Source: Glandiceps talaboti
Lineage: Eukaryota; Hemichordata; Enteropneusta; Spengelidae
Assembly: GCF_964340395.1 (NCBI RefSeq)
Contig: NC_135551.1
Span: 12,424,379-12,488,378 of the forward strand
DNA: 64,000 nt
Direction: 5' to 3'
Shown: positions 52,013 through 63,672 of the stretch, piece by piece
How the letters are laid out: each line of letters starts with the position of its first letter
Position numbering within the stretch: position 1 is the first letter of the stretch
The notes under the pieces: model-generated
Seen by the model: only the letters and a program-made list of their open reading frames with translations
The model's database searches: none
Told to the model about the DNA's origin: nothing
Translations under genes and position numbers: made by a program

Positions 52013-54535
52013 GTAAGTAAAGTATGGACTGTGTACATTGTTAAAGTGCTTGCAATGGTTAAACTCAATCATGAAGGAATTCCCAAGACGTATATATAAT
52101 GCATGGTACAGTGTTTGAGTAATATCATTGATGCAGTGCTTAATCATATTTGACTTAATACTAATCCCTGTACTTTATTTATAAGTTAAGTCAGCCTATG
52201 ATGTAGGGATTAATTAGAATACACCCTGTAGGATAGTTGTCTTGGGAATGCACATGACAGGGCTTTATCTCAGATGAAACTCATTTTGATAGTTATCTCA
52301 TTGTTCATATGCATGTCTAAGTCTTCAGTAATCAGCAACCTCACCAACCTGATTAATGCAGGAATTGTAGAATTAGACATCCTGCAGAGGAATGGGTCTT
52401 CGATGCCTTTGTTATCTTGCATATATACCATAATGTTACATTTTTATTCTGACAAACATCAGTTTCCATTGTGAAACTGTTTGCACTGTAAATCTCTAAG
52501 TTGTAATATTTAGCAATGTCAATAAACTACATGGTTGAATAGAACAATTAACTTTCACAGGAGGAGACTGTCACATACGATGAGTACCACTTGATGAATG
52601 TCTAGACAGTACATCTTCTTTGGCATTTTCGAGTGTCTAAAGTCTCTGTACTTGAAATCCCTTCAAGTTGTCTTCTTGAAAGTCTAGTCACTAAATTATC
52701 TATTTGTCAATGTTTATTTGTCTATAAATTTCTACTTTCGGTCATCAGCAATCAAAAAAATTGCCATGCGCTTCTCTTTACTCAGACATTTGCATTCAGT
52801 TAGAAAGTGGTAACACATCACCCAATATGATTTTATGTTCAGATGTCAAATTTATGACAATATCTGAATTTTCAGTGATTGTACAATTTATGCTGAAATA
52901 CACAATATTCCATTTACACCTAATAAAACTGACATTTTTAACCTAACAAGGAACATCAGAACACTTGCGTACAATTATCATATACCCAGTGTCACATGTG
53001 TATCACCTCCTGTATTTCAGTGAGTGATGATAGCACCCTTACATTCATGTAACAATTTGCATTTTGCCCAGGCACACTTTGCCCAAATATGGTTAGATGC
53101 AAAAATTATTGAACGATCATGTTCTCCAAGCATTAGCAAAGTATTGTTTTCTAATGTATTTTAATGCTCCATAGGGAAGTTATACAACCTCAGACCACAA
53201 AACCAATATTAGGTCTGTAAAGAATATTATCATATACTCAATATTGCCTCCAATGCAATTCAATAGAGAGCACACACATTGAACCTGTAATAATTTTCTG
53301 TATCATCATGCCCTGGCACACTTTGCCCAAATATGGCAAGTGATGCGCTCATCAATATCTGTTTGCTCAGTGATTTTGTTATTATTTCATCACTATTTTC
53401 ATGTTTTTCAACATAAAATAATATTTCTCTGCCAATTTATGTGATTCAAATCACGTGTCCATGCCAGTAAATGGGTTAAACGATAAAACCTTTTAAAGAC
53501 TGGATATGGATTCTGTGGACTTCGGTAATACGGGCCCCTCCCAAGCTTGGGTCCCTAAGACGTGCAACCTCAGTCCACAAAACCTATATAGGGCCACAAA
53601 GACTTCAGTACTACAAATACATATCCTGAGTAATTTCTATTCAGAGAGACGGTTACACGATCAGAAAGACAATAGACAGTAATTGTTGTTGTGAATGATG
53701 GACATTTATCAGACACAGATGTTACCTTTACATGATGACAACAGATGTAACAGAATACTTGATAACAATACTGATAATTGTATGGGAACAATAGATGACA
53801 ATCTGAGTAGCATCTTATAGGTGACAGTAGAGGGCATAATTATCTTTACGTAACAAAAGAGCTACATCCTGGTGAATAAATTATTATCTGTTATTATTTA
53901 GTCATCAAAAACAGCTTGATAAGTGTAAAAACGCAATAAAAGTTGAAGGGTGTGAACAATTTTATCAGAAATTGCAAATCTGAATGGCTATTTATTTGAT
54001 TTTAAATCATGATTCTGTAATTGTTTTGTATCAGTGACTTTCTTTCAAGCTGCTTATAATTTGAATAATATGTCAAAAACAGACATTTAAAAGCATGAAA
54101 AAAAGTTCATTGAACTACACCAAAATTATACATTAATAATTTCTACAGAGATATCTTACTCCTTTTAAGGGGGGGATATAAAGCTACGTTTATAAAATTG
54201 TTGGTTGTAATTTTGGCTGCACATCAAAATATAAATGGGGGATATCCAAGAATTGTGGGATAGTATACATTTAATATATTCATCCATGTTCCAAATAAGT
54301 TGACCACACCCTTCAATCTGAAAGCCTTTTGTAAATTAGGATATCAAATTAAGTGACTAGAAACAAGTTACATTAACACAAGAATAGTTGAAGACAGTAG
54401 TGAAAGTATATTTATCCATAGTTTAATCCAAAACTGAATTATTTTACACTAAATTATTTTACACTGATGCACAAAATAAGTGTAATAGCATCGCCCAGGT
54501 ATACTTACTTATTAAACCATTACTTGTTGTTGGCA
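52013..54535. other. Intron with old duplicated blocks, no exon assigned
   Basis: GGCACACTTTGCCCAAATAT occurs at about 53069 and 53312, and ACCTCAG(A/T)CCACAAAACC at about 53188 and 53567, marking an old duplication of a few hundred bases. Confidence 0.5.
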
Positions 54536-54539
54536 GAGC

Positions 54540-56165
54540 TCAAATACAATACATAATACAATACAATACATAATGCAATACTATACATAAACAATACAGT
54601 ACATGAACAATACAATACATGAACAATATAGTACATAATACAATACAATACACAGAGGTCGCGTTAACGCGTTATTTGTGCGTATTTGACGCACTATTTG
54701 ACACTTGGGACGCCTTTTTTTGGATGTATGCGTCAATGGGGACGCGTCATAAACAGGGGACAAATAGGGCTTACTGTTGGCAAACGTACGGTTATCATCT
54801 TTGTTTCGAAGTTGTAGAAACAGACATCGTGGAATTAGTCAGTTCTGATTGTAACTATTTATATGTGCAGTGTGACCTGTGAAATTTGAATATGACCCAT
54901 CGTATATAAAACGTTCCAACAGTTTCATGTGCCCCATGACCATTTCCTGACGTGCCGAGCACGTCTTGGGTAGTTTAGAAACTACGTGATATTATAATTA
55001 CTTATCCACGTGATTAGTTACTTATTAACAGACATGGTTTGGCAGAGTTTCCATCGATAGCACGGGCTTACGCTACGGTAAAGCATCTTCCCTCACGGGC
55101 GAAGCGATGATTAAATAGACCACATCGGTGGACAGTAATCTATGCTGAAGCCTTCACGTTGATAAATTCATACTGCCAAGTCGCCATTTCATTCTCACTA
55201 AAACTGAAACTTATTTTGAGCTTCGTTACGGAATCGAACGCATTACGTGAATTTACAGTGAACATGGCACACGTAAAGGCGTCGTTCAAGAATAAACGAT
55301 TGCAACGTAGCGACACAAAATTTGTATCGAACTTTTACAACTGTGTTTCTGTCAAATTGAAGTTCACGCTGTCGTTCATACTTCATCATTCATGTCATGG
55401 AACTTAGTTTATGCATTGCGGTTTTGTATCATGGAGTAGTTTTATGTACTCCGTATGGTCCGACTCCAAGAACCGCCCTAACATTAGCTCTGGATTTATA
55501 CGCTATGGGGTTTCGACACGTCCTCTCCCACTCCGCTATATATTCATCCGGAGTTCTTTCTCGGAGCACATATTTTTAGAGAGTGATTACCATAGAAAAT
55601 CGAAAGTCAAGAAAGATGAAGTTAAACCTCTGTATAGCGTATTCTTGCATATAAATGTTTTCTTTTGCGTACTATGTACTTGTATACGTATACGGTGTGC
55701 GGGAGAATGACACTGATGTGTTCATGTACATGTATTTACATTTGCAACGTATTTAGTGTACATCTGAACGACATGTAGTGACTGTGTGCATGCAAATTTG
55801 GAAAAGACGCACCGTAATAGGATTTTGACGCTAATTTTGGCAGGAACGCGTCCCTGAAGGACGCATCAGAAAAAAAGCTACCGCGACCTCTGATACATAA
55901 ACAATACAGTACATGAACAATACAATACATTAACAATATAGTACATAAACAATACAATACATAAACAATACAATACATAATACAATAAAGTACATAATAC
56001 AATACAATACATAAACAATACAGTGCATAAACAATACAATACATAATACAATATAGTACATAATACAATAAAATACATAATACAATATAGTACATAATAC
56101 AATAAAGTACATAATACAATACAATACATTAACAATACAGGACATAAACAATACAATACATAATT
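54540..56165. repeat. ATACA/ACAATACATAA satellite split by a transposon
   Basis: Left part 54540-54652 and right part 55893-56165 consist of CAATACATAA(A/T)ACAATA-type units. On the other strand they give tyrosine/leucine/isoleucine/valine-rich open frames that are not genes. Confidence 0.9.
54653..55892. mobile_element. 1.24-kb TIR DNA transposon, non-autonomous
   Basis: Ends CAGAGGTCGCG(T)TA... and ...TACCGCGACCTCTG are inverted repeats of about 14-16 bp with subterminal ACGCGTC/GACGC motifs on both sides. ATACA flanks both ends, but that is also the local repeat unit. The ends resemble hAT-type TIRs; an 8-bp duplication is not visible. The inside is clearly richer in G+C and CpG than the flanks, with unassigned open frames (55159-55407, 55411-55710) and no recognised transposase. 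Confidence 0.7.
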
Positions 56166-56581
56166 GGCAATGCGAGTATAATGATGCTGAAGTGATTACA
56201 GTACATTGCAAAATTGATTTGTCCAGTAAACTAATTCACCAAATCAACAGTTTTCATGTCTGTTTTTGACAGTTCTGTAAGGCCAAATTAAAAAAAATAG
56301 TGTGTTTCTGATAACAAGACTGTCCCTTAGTTGAAACCCAACTATGACAACTCATGTCACTGAATGCTTGCATCGACCGTAATAGTAGAATTAGATTAGA
56401 TTAGTTTCACGTTTTATGGTAATATTTTCACCAAGTAAAAGAGCTTGATGTTTAATGTGAGTATTTTCTACCAAATTAAAAAGCTTGCAAACTCAGCTTG
56501 TGGTCGTTTAAAGTGTGACTGATAATATAACATCTATTTCTGACAAGTACATACACTTAAGTCCAGGTCTTTAAATTGCAG

Positions 56582-56619
56582 TGATACTGTAGTTCAGTGG
56601 ACCAGATTATATCAAAGAG
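56582..56619 (+). CDS. Candidate 38-nt microexon
   Basis: ctttaaattgcag precedes and AGAG|gtaagtctgg follows, a near-ideal donor. Only one frame is open, reading DTVVQWTRLYQR between split codons. Entry phase is 2, matching the exit of 52012, but exit phase is 1 and neither insert exon accepts that. It may be an unrelated chance match, or lead to an exon not recognised here. Confidence 0.28.
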
Positions 56620-56806
56620 GTAAGTCTGGGTTATTTAGCAATTGGGATATACATGTACTCATACCCAAGTATAAAGGTAAATCAAAATTTCTGCTGAATC
56701 CACAGTAAGTTTGCTGTTGTGCACCTTCCTACAAAGTTTCATGAATACGATGAATTGTATTATTTCTAAGCTCATTTCCTAAAATTTGTTGTTGACCATC
56801 GTATAG

Positions 56807-57188
56807 AGCTTTGAGTGGAATGGTTTCTAGGGTTGGTTCCTCTGCTTCGTCTACATCATCTCGTGGTAAAGGAGCAACCAAATCTGTTGCCCGTACTGCC
56901 AAGAAACCAATGCGTAGATTTAGTTTCCGTAAGAGAAAAAGTGAGGATAAGGATGATAAGGATAAAAGCAGGGAAGACCTGGATGCTGAAGATAAAGGGA
57001 AAAGTACGGAAACTTTGGATGACAAATCAAAGGAAGAAGGAATGTCTCCACCCCCATCAAGTCCAGATGACGTGGAAGTAGATGCTGAGCAGGAGGGTGA
57101 AGAAGGACATGAGGTACCTGTAGATGTTGAAGGCGTTGATTCTGTGCATGGCGCTACTGATGCAAACAAGTTGGAGAAGGTTGAGGAG
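56807..57188 (+). CDS. Exon A: basic/acidic insert of DUF4139 (alternative)
   Basis: The acceptor is catcgtatag; one base completes the Lys codon split at 52012 (phase 2). The peptide starts ALSGMVSRVGSSASSTSSRG. It has a strongly basic patch KKPMRRFSFRKRKSE near residues 31-45, then a long Lys/Asp/Glu-rich tail with an SPPPSSPDD proline-serine spot. Three possible donors, after 57113 (GAG|gtacct), 57179 and 57188 (GAG|gtagga), all leave phase 0. If unspliced, the frame stops at 57221 after DPLFPW. RRFS and RKRKS look like basophilic-kinase sites, an inference only. The region is predicted to be disordered from composition. Exit choice is unresolved. Confidence 0.75.
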
Positions 57189-57221
57189 GTAGGAGTAAAG
57201 GATCCTCTGTTTCCATGGTGA

Positions 57222-59060
57222 TGATCATTGGGGTGATCAACGGTGCATGAAACAGTTACCATGTGGCTGGGTTTCTCACATCATGTGCTTGCTTTCACAC
57301 TGCATGTTCATGGAAAACTATTGGTGAAAGGTACCAACATATTGGCATGAGTTAGTTCTAAGACTAAGAGTGTGAACATTTTGCACAACGGGATGTAATA
57401 AAATTCATCATTTTGAGGTGTAAAAATAGCCAACAGGTTCAACCATTTTTTGTACTCATTGCAAAATTCATCATTTTGGGTTGTGAATCCAGTCAAAGAG
57501 TCAAGCCAGTTTTGTACTCGCAATGTTGATACAAACTTCAGCATTTGCATTAAGTTTATGTATAGCACATATTTCTAAGAAAGCTATCCAAGATCCATGT
57601 AAATAGTGGTTTCAAGTTTCAGTCAGTTTTTCTGACACTAAAAGCCTTATGATTGGCATCTGTTGGTTTATAACAAATGGCTCATAGCTTCAAGTAAGTA
57701 GCAACCAACCACCGGGAGATAACTAGACTTGTCATCACAGTATCATTTCAATGACAGCTTAGAATACTGTTTAAAAGAAAACACCATTGACATTTAGAAA
57801 GTAATGCCTCTTTAACACATGACAGAGGTTAAATGGTATTTAAAGTAGTTGGAAAATTATGCAGACTGAGAGAATGATATTGAGTACAGATGACAAGCAC
57901 GTTCTTCTTTGATTCATACCATTTTTATCGTTGAAATTTGCAATAATCAGTGAAAAACACAAATTTTTTAATAAAAGATTGATATATTTGGCCAAAATAA
58001 TACGAGTGTGGAGATAGCAGACCCAGACAAAGAAATTGCTGACTCTTCCTGAAGCCTTAAATCAGATTTTCCTGTTTATCATCTATTTTAAGCCAAAAGG
58101 AAAATCTGTATTTTTTCTTGTTTTTTTTTTCTTTTCTTTTGTAGAACTTCTTCATGAAATGTAGAACTGTACAATTGTACAATGTATACTTTTTTTTTGC
58201 ATTTGAATGAAATTTGAATGTTTGTGATAAGAATCAATGTTACTGTAAGACTTTTAATATACATGCATAAGATCAAACTTTTTGTCGATGATGGTTATTA
58301 CTTCACACATGATAAACTACAACAAGAAACATCCGAGTATCTGTTTGCAAGTACATTTTAAATGGCAAAGGCAAATGTGTCCTCTATGTATTAAGTATCA
58401 TGGAATTAGGTGTTTCAAATGCGCATACCACTTTGCTACATACACAGCTGATAAATGTATGCTCTGCAACTGTACATGAATTGTAAAATGCTTAAAATTA
58501 GTACGGTTATGCATAAATGTTGAACATGAATTCAGATCTGTTGTGCTAACTACATGTACATGATAGTAATAGAAATACAGCCATTAAACTGAATAGAAAT
58601 TGTAGATGCTCATGGCTGTAGTGCATTAAAATCAGCTCTGGTGCTTGACAGCTTTTTTCAATCCTAAGTGATAAGTTTGGAAGTCATTTTCATGGCCGAA
58701 GTAAAATTTAGACAATGCTATGATAATCATACTGCCAACACATGCATGATGTAAATCATATCATGACAAATGCAAACACAACAAATAGAGGGTCTTTTCT
58801 GATGAGTGGATAGTCTGAATATCAGACACAGAAATATTATAATAATATTTTTATGTAAATTTTATGATTGTCCCAAGTGTAAAATTACAATTATGAATAT
58901 GATCACTTTCTTTCAAATTCAAATTTACTTATTAAAAGAACATAAACATTATGAATATTATTATAAAATACCATCAAAAGTGTCTGGTTCTCAGGCTAAC
59001 AGTTGAGAGCACATTGTGATTGAAGTTGAATGTAATAATTATATGTTGTATAGATATCAA
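57222..59060. other. Intron or 3' flank after exon A, no exon seen
   Basis: AT-rich with T runs. A short duplication 'aaaattcatcattttg(a/g)g' occurs at 57400 and 57463. Confidence 0.45.
57397..57402 (+). promoter_or_regulatory. Possible polyadenylation signal after exon A
   Basis: An AATAAA hexamer lies about 175 bases after the in-frame stop that closes exon A if it is not spliced. It would serve a short isoform ending at 57221, but such hexamers are common in AT-rich sequence. Confidence 0.2.
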
Positions 59061-59076
59061 AATGTTACAGCACTAG

Positions 59077-59400
59077 TAATCCAGCCTTCAGTTTACTAAG
59101 ATAGACACAAACTAAATCTATTGTTGTTCAATGTGGTACATTACACAAGTGGGTGATAGCGGTTCCTCTGTTGTGTTATTCTAATCACCCTGTCAACACC
59201 ATAGTGTAATTAACATTGGAACTCTGAAAACATCACTGCAAGTTTGTGGAACTCTAGATAAACTAGTTTTCTGAGACACCTCCCCACTGAGACTATAATT
59301 AAACCAACATCCATTCAATAGCTTATCTCTGTTGTATAAAAATGTTGTGACAATAGTTTTAGTTTGTGTCTATCTTAGAAAACTAAAGACTCAACTACCA
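59077..59400. mobile_element. Family 4 MITE (about 320 bp)
   Basis: Left end CCAGCCTTCAGTTTACTAAG followed by ATAGACACAAACTAAATCTA is repeated in reverse at the right (TTTTAGTTTGTGTCTATCTT, then AGAAAACTAAAGACTCAACT). Inside matches the minus strand of 31036-31250. Confidence 0.72.
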
Positions 59401-60595
59401 GATATAATAATATATGATATAATATAATACTAGATATAATATAATAAGTAATCAATGTTAAAGTACTAGGCAGTTCACAAAGTATATCTGAACCAATTAC
59501 AGATTAATGAAACATATTGGTTTGGTTCAAATTCAATTTACCCAGGGCCAAGAAAATGACACATACGATGAGAGTGAGAAAAGAATGAAGTTGAATATCA
59601 TAATATGTTGTTTTAAATATCAAAATATTTGTTAATAAGGTTTGGTACAAGTTCAATTGACTTGATGATCTTAACATTCTGAGAGAAAGCAGTAACAAAT
59701 ATATACATGGAATGAATGGAATTGCAGATATCAAAATATTTCTAGATCAAAGTCATTAATGTGCAAGAAGTGTAGCATATTATGAAATAGTGTATCTCAT
59801 CAAGTGCAGATTGATAATTTTGATCAGTTTAGTGTTCACCTTTGACCTCAAAACTCTTCAAACATCAGCAAAACTGTTCAAGATAATTACTCTAACAACC
59901 CTAACCCTAACCTAGTTTGAAAGCAAATATTGAATGGCGTTTAATATCATTAATGGTGTTGCAAATGTCAAAATGAATTAAATGGTTAATTTGATAACAC
60001 TTTCTATAACTTCTTCCATCACCTCCTATCTTTTAACATCGTAAGTTATTCTGGAACACGTCAGTAGTCACATTTTGAAAGAAAGTGAGATGCTGTTCAG
60101 ATCTCCATAATGATGTTACTGAAGTTTCCACTTGAGTTTAGAGAACTAAAAAGATTCATTTAAGTTGCTATGGAGTCATGAACCAGAACATATTGTGATT
60201 AGTGTTGGATTGATTTGATGGTATAAATTTCATATTCTGTACACTTAATCAGATATCAACCAGAAATAGGAGAATAAGTGATAATCTTTCCTTTTTATCA
60301 AATGTGTATTGTGCAGGAGACCTGATAATCTTTTGTAATCTGCTTTTGTTAACTATCTCATCTATATTTGAGTTTATGACACTAGGATTTTTTTGTAGAT
60401 GTTACACACACAGTACATTTGCAATGCAATGTACATGTACCATAGAATGTTTTATCTGCAATTTTTAGCCTCCATGGGCACATCACAGAGTGCATATACT
60501 GGTCACTTTAATAATTATGCGACCTTTACCTTTATTACAAAGTGGCAACCATATTTATTATTAAAATGCACATTTTGCCTCATATCCTGAAGACT
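59401..60595. other. No gene seen
   Basis: AT-rich; the GGTTTGGT(T/A)CAA(A/G)TTCAAT phrase recurs at about 59519 and 59639, an old tandem repeat. An isolated CTAACCCTAACC lies near 59898. Confidence 0.45.
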
Positions 60596-61130
60596 TTGAT
60601 ACATACATGTATAGACACCATTCAAGTGTCTACCTCCATATTATCAATATTAAGTTACCTAATGATACCTTGTTCAACATTTCAAGGCCAAATAGCCAAA
60701 AATTTCTCTTTCCTAAGTGTCTACCATAATCAGGAATCAAGAAGTTGAATACACAGAGACTTAACTCCATTTCATTGTCGACACACGTTATCAATGTTAA
60801 GCATTCTTTTTTATACCATGTAGTTGGACTTTGACCACCATTCTTAAGGTCAAATAGTAAATTGCCCAATAACTTATAAAGTTTTGGTATGTAGCGTCAA
60901 CATTTGCATATCTGCATCTATGTTTTAATCAAGGTAAACACTATACTTTGACCCTGTCCTTCACCTTCAAGGTAAAAATGGCAATTTGTTCAATAACTTT
61001 AGAAGTTTTATACCTAGAGACATCATTCAAATGTGTGCCTCCACATTGTTAAGGGTAAGCTTACCATTCTGACAGACATCTGACCTTGACCAGAATCCTC
61101 AAGGTCAAGTTAACTGAGAAAATGTAATAG
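60596..61130 (+). repeat. Diverged tandem array, about 160-190 bp
   Basis: Recurring 'aaggtcaaatagtaaattg', 'caataactt(t)agaagttttat', GACA(C/T)CATTCAA(G/A)TGT and CCTCCA(T/C)ATT blocks, three or more copies. Confidence 0.55.
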
Positions 61131-61449
61131 GAGCCCTATTCAAATTGTCTACACTAATGTCATAAGGAATAACCTTTTTAAGATTATAGGACCATATTTC
61201 AGACATTGATTAACATGTTTGAGACTATCTCAGAAAACTGGTAAAAAAAAACTACAATCATCCATCTAAATTTATTGTGCATTTGGAGCCAGTAAAAAGA
61301 ATCCTTGTACACATTTAATGTAGTTTGATTAGCAAAGTTCTTTGTTATTAGTAATATTATTATAAAATATTTTATGGAATATAGCTGCACCACACGACAC
61401 AACACAAAACAAACAATGCATCAGTACTAGGGTGGATAAATGTCCACAT

Positions 61450-61690
61450 GGTGTAGGATTGTCAAATCTGCAATTGACCCTGTCCAGATGGTACAAGTCA
61501 GTCGAGGTCTTCCATGCTGACTTTCCTACAATTGGCCCATCAAGGTGGTACAAGTCAGTCAAAGTCTTCCACAGCTGACTTTCCTACAGTTTCCCCAGGC
61601 CAGGTGGTGTAAGTTGATCAAAATCTTCCACAGCTGATTGGCATAAATGTAGTGCCCTCTCTATAGTGAGGGGCAGTCAAAATGTTACAC
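61450..61690 (+). repeat. Tandem array, about 67-70 bp, three to four copies
   Basis: Each copy has GGTGGTACAAGTCAGTCAAA, GTCTTCCACAGCTGAC and TTTCCTACA; the last is degenerate. Confidence 0.75.
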
Positions 61691-62049
61691 AGCTGAAATG
61701 ACATGCACAATGCCCTAAACACCAAATATATAGATTTCCCAATCTATACATATGGAATGTAATGTGAAGTTAGAACCTGCAAGACCAATCAATGGTTGTG
61801 AAGATAATCTGTACCTTTGTAATGGATGATTATAAAGACATTGTATAAGAATAACTCATACTGATTTATTATTACTATTGAAAATCATACAAAATGTTCA
61901 TATTGTCAGTTTGTACAGGTTTAACAATTATATAGTGTGATTTAAAGGTCTCGATTTTGTTATCAGATTTGTTTTGCACATACAACTATTAGTGCATATA
62001 CAAATAATTATTATCTGTAAATACAATGATCAGTTTTATTTAGTTGTAG

Positions 62050-62278
62050 GACAGGTGCCAATGAAGATGCCCGTACAATGTTGCAAGCTGTGAAGGCAAA
62101 ACGATTTAGCAGTTTTCGTAGGAAATCCAAAGTCCGGAGAGAAAGAGACACATTCTATTTACATGAGGGTGCACCAGTGCAGCTGGCACAGCAAGATTCT
62201 TTGTGCATGGATATGGGTGACGAAGCATCAGAGGAGGATTATTTCAGTAAACCGAATTTTGAAACTCCTGTGACTGAG
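62050..62278 (+). CDS. Exon B: second basic/acidic insert of DUF4139 (alternative)
   Basis: Two acceptors lie six bases apart (after 62043 and after 62049); both give phase 2 entry, so a two-codon difference is possible. From 62050 it holds one base plus 76 codons and leaves in phase 0 at GAG|gtacct. The peptide is TGANEDARTMLQAVKAKRFS, then SFRRKSKVRRERDTFYLHEG, and ends with an acidic stretch, DEASEEDYF and ETPVTE. The KRFSSFRRKS patch parallels RRFSFRKRKS of exon A. If unspliced, translation stops at 62299 after VPLVSD. Exon A (exit phase 0) cannot join it in frame, so the two look mutually exclusive or an intermediate exon was missed. Confidence 0.75.
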
Positions 62279-63235
62279 GTACCTTTGGTGTCTGATTAGC
62301 TGCATGCTCTTGCTAAACACATGCTCCTTTGTGTTGCAATGTGGTGTACATTAACAATGCTTGCTTAATCTACCCAATGCTAAAGAATGAATACTGAAGC
62401 CGTTTTAAGTATGTTATATTCATTTCTTATGATTTGTTTTATTATTTGTGAAGTAATTGCATTAATGGCTTAATAATATGTTTGGTTGTGCTTTGTGTGT
62501 GCCTGCTTTATTTATTGCAACTTGCCTATCTTTCTGTTCAAGGGACATTGTCTGCAGTGCGTAAGTATTTGTCGACATTTTTGTTCCCAAAGAAAAGGTT
62601 ACTTAATATCTTACCCTTCACTGTCACTTGTTTAATGACTAGTAGTCACTGGCAAAACTCCCACCGTATTAACTGCTGTGATACTGTATTCTCATACTAT
62701 ATGAATAAAATGACAACATTTTATTCATACATAGTAGATTACAGTACTGTTGTATTTTGTACAGTAGGAGTTTTACCAGTGGTTGCTGGTTTTTAGACAA
62801 GTGATAGTGAATGGTAACATATAAGTAACTATTTATTTGGAAACAAAAAGGACAAAAATACCGAGAAGTTGCTGACCATGTCCCTTTTTAAATAGTGTAA
62901 TGACTGTTATGTTGAAATGAATGTATTTATTGTTAGATTGTATCCTTCCTGACTTGTTCACACTTCTAGTATAACTACTTTTACGATTTTAAATCTCTAT
63001 TCCCTTTATGAATGTATTGGGGGAAAAATGGTGGTTTTTTGTCACAAACTGTCACGGTTAGCACTATATAGAAACTCGGTTGAAGAATTACTGAAAAACA
63101 GAACATGAGCAGAAAAATTTTTAAGTAGTGTACATTTGTAACCATGTAGTCCCCTGTTATCCTGTATTGATGCTGTTACTACCAATGAGTGTAGAAAGTG
63201 CCTCAAAATAAATATCTAAAACTTTTACTTTTATT
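62279..63235. other. Intron or 3' flank after exon B
   Basis: The 104-codon open frame at 62482-62796 is not supported as a gene. AATAAA occurs at about 62703 and 63209 and could serve an isoform ending at 62299. Confidence 0.4.
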
Positions 63236-63520
63236 TTGGTAACATTTTAGCTCAAACTCATTCTCATTGAAAATCAAGAAAAAAATCACTGGCCACCATA
63301 CACATTTTTTTAATGGGTATCAAAATGATATGAAAATTATGTCTTTTAGAATCCAATATGGCCACCATATACTGTGTTCATATATAACTCTATAGGAAAA
63401 TAAAAAAGATTGGCAGTTTCCATGACAACAACATGGTGAACCCTAATTTTTTGAATTAATTGAAAAGGACCAGGTGCCAGTTTTCATGTGTTAAAGTTTA
63501 GACAGATTTGAACAGCAGGG
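63236..63520 (+). repeat. Dispersed repeat family 1 copy
   Basis: 'CAAAATGATATgaaaatta', TTTTAGAATCCAATATGGCC, 'tttccatgacaacaacatgg', GTGAACCCTAA and 'gaaaaggaccaggtgcc' in the family order. Confidence 0.6.
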
Positions 63521-63633
63521 AAGTTGGTTCCTGAAGCACATTCTACAGTAAACTTCAAGAAAATTATATAAAGTTCATTTCAGCAAGTCCTTCAATTTGT
63601 CATATTATGCTTTTCTTCATTTCTTAAATTCAA

Positions 63634-63672
63634 CCTTTAAGCTTTAACCTTTAAGCTTTAAGCTTTAAGCTA
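63634..63672. repeat. (CTTTAAG)n short repeat
   Basis: About five imperfect heptamers. Confidence 0.8.

Noticed and set aside
55736-56211. Three overlapping minus-strand frames rich in Tyr, Cys, Ile, Leu and Val
   Set aside because: Translations of the ATACA satellite in three registers; no start context or domain.
56729-57262. 177-codon minus-strand frame
   Set aside because: Antisense shadow of exon A; Ser/Pro-rich because it opposes Lys/Asp/Glu codons.
59890-59915. Telomere-like CTAACCCTAACC
   Set aside because: Only two units; no array.
62482-62796. 104-codon frame after exon B, and an 18-nt microexon at 62543-62560
   Set aside because: No domain, ragged composition; the microexon has good splice sites but is too short to support without transcripts.
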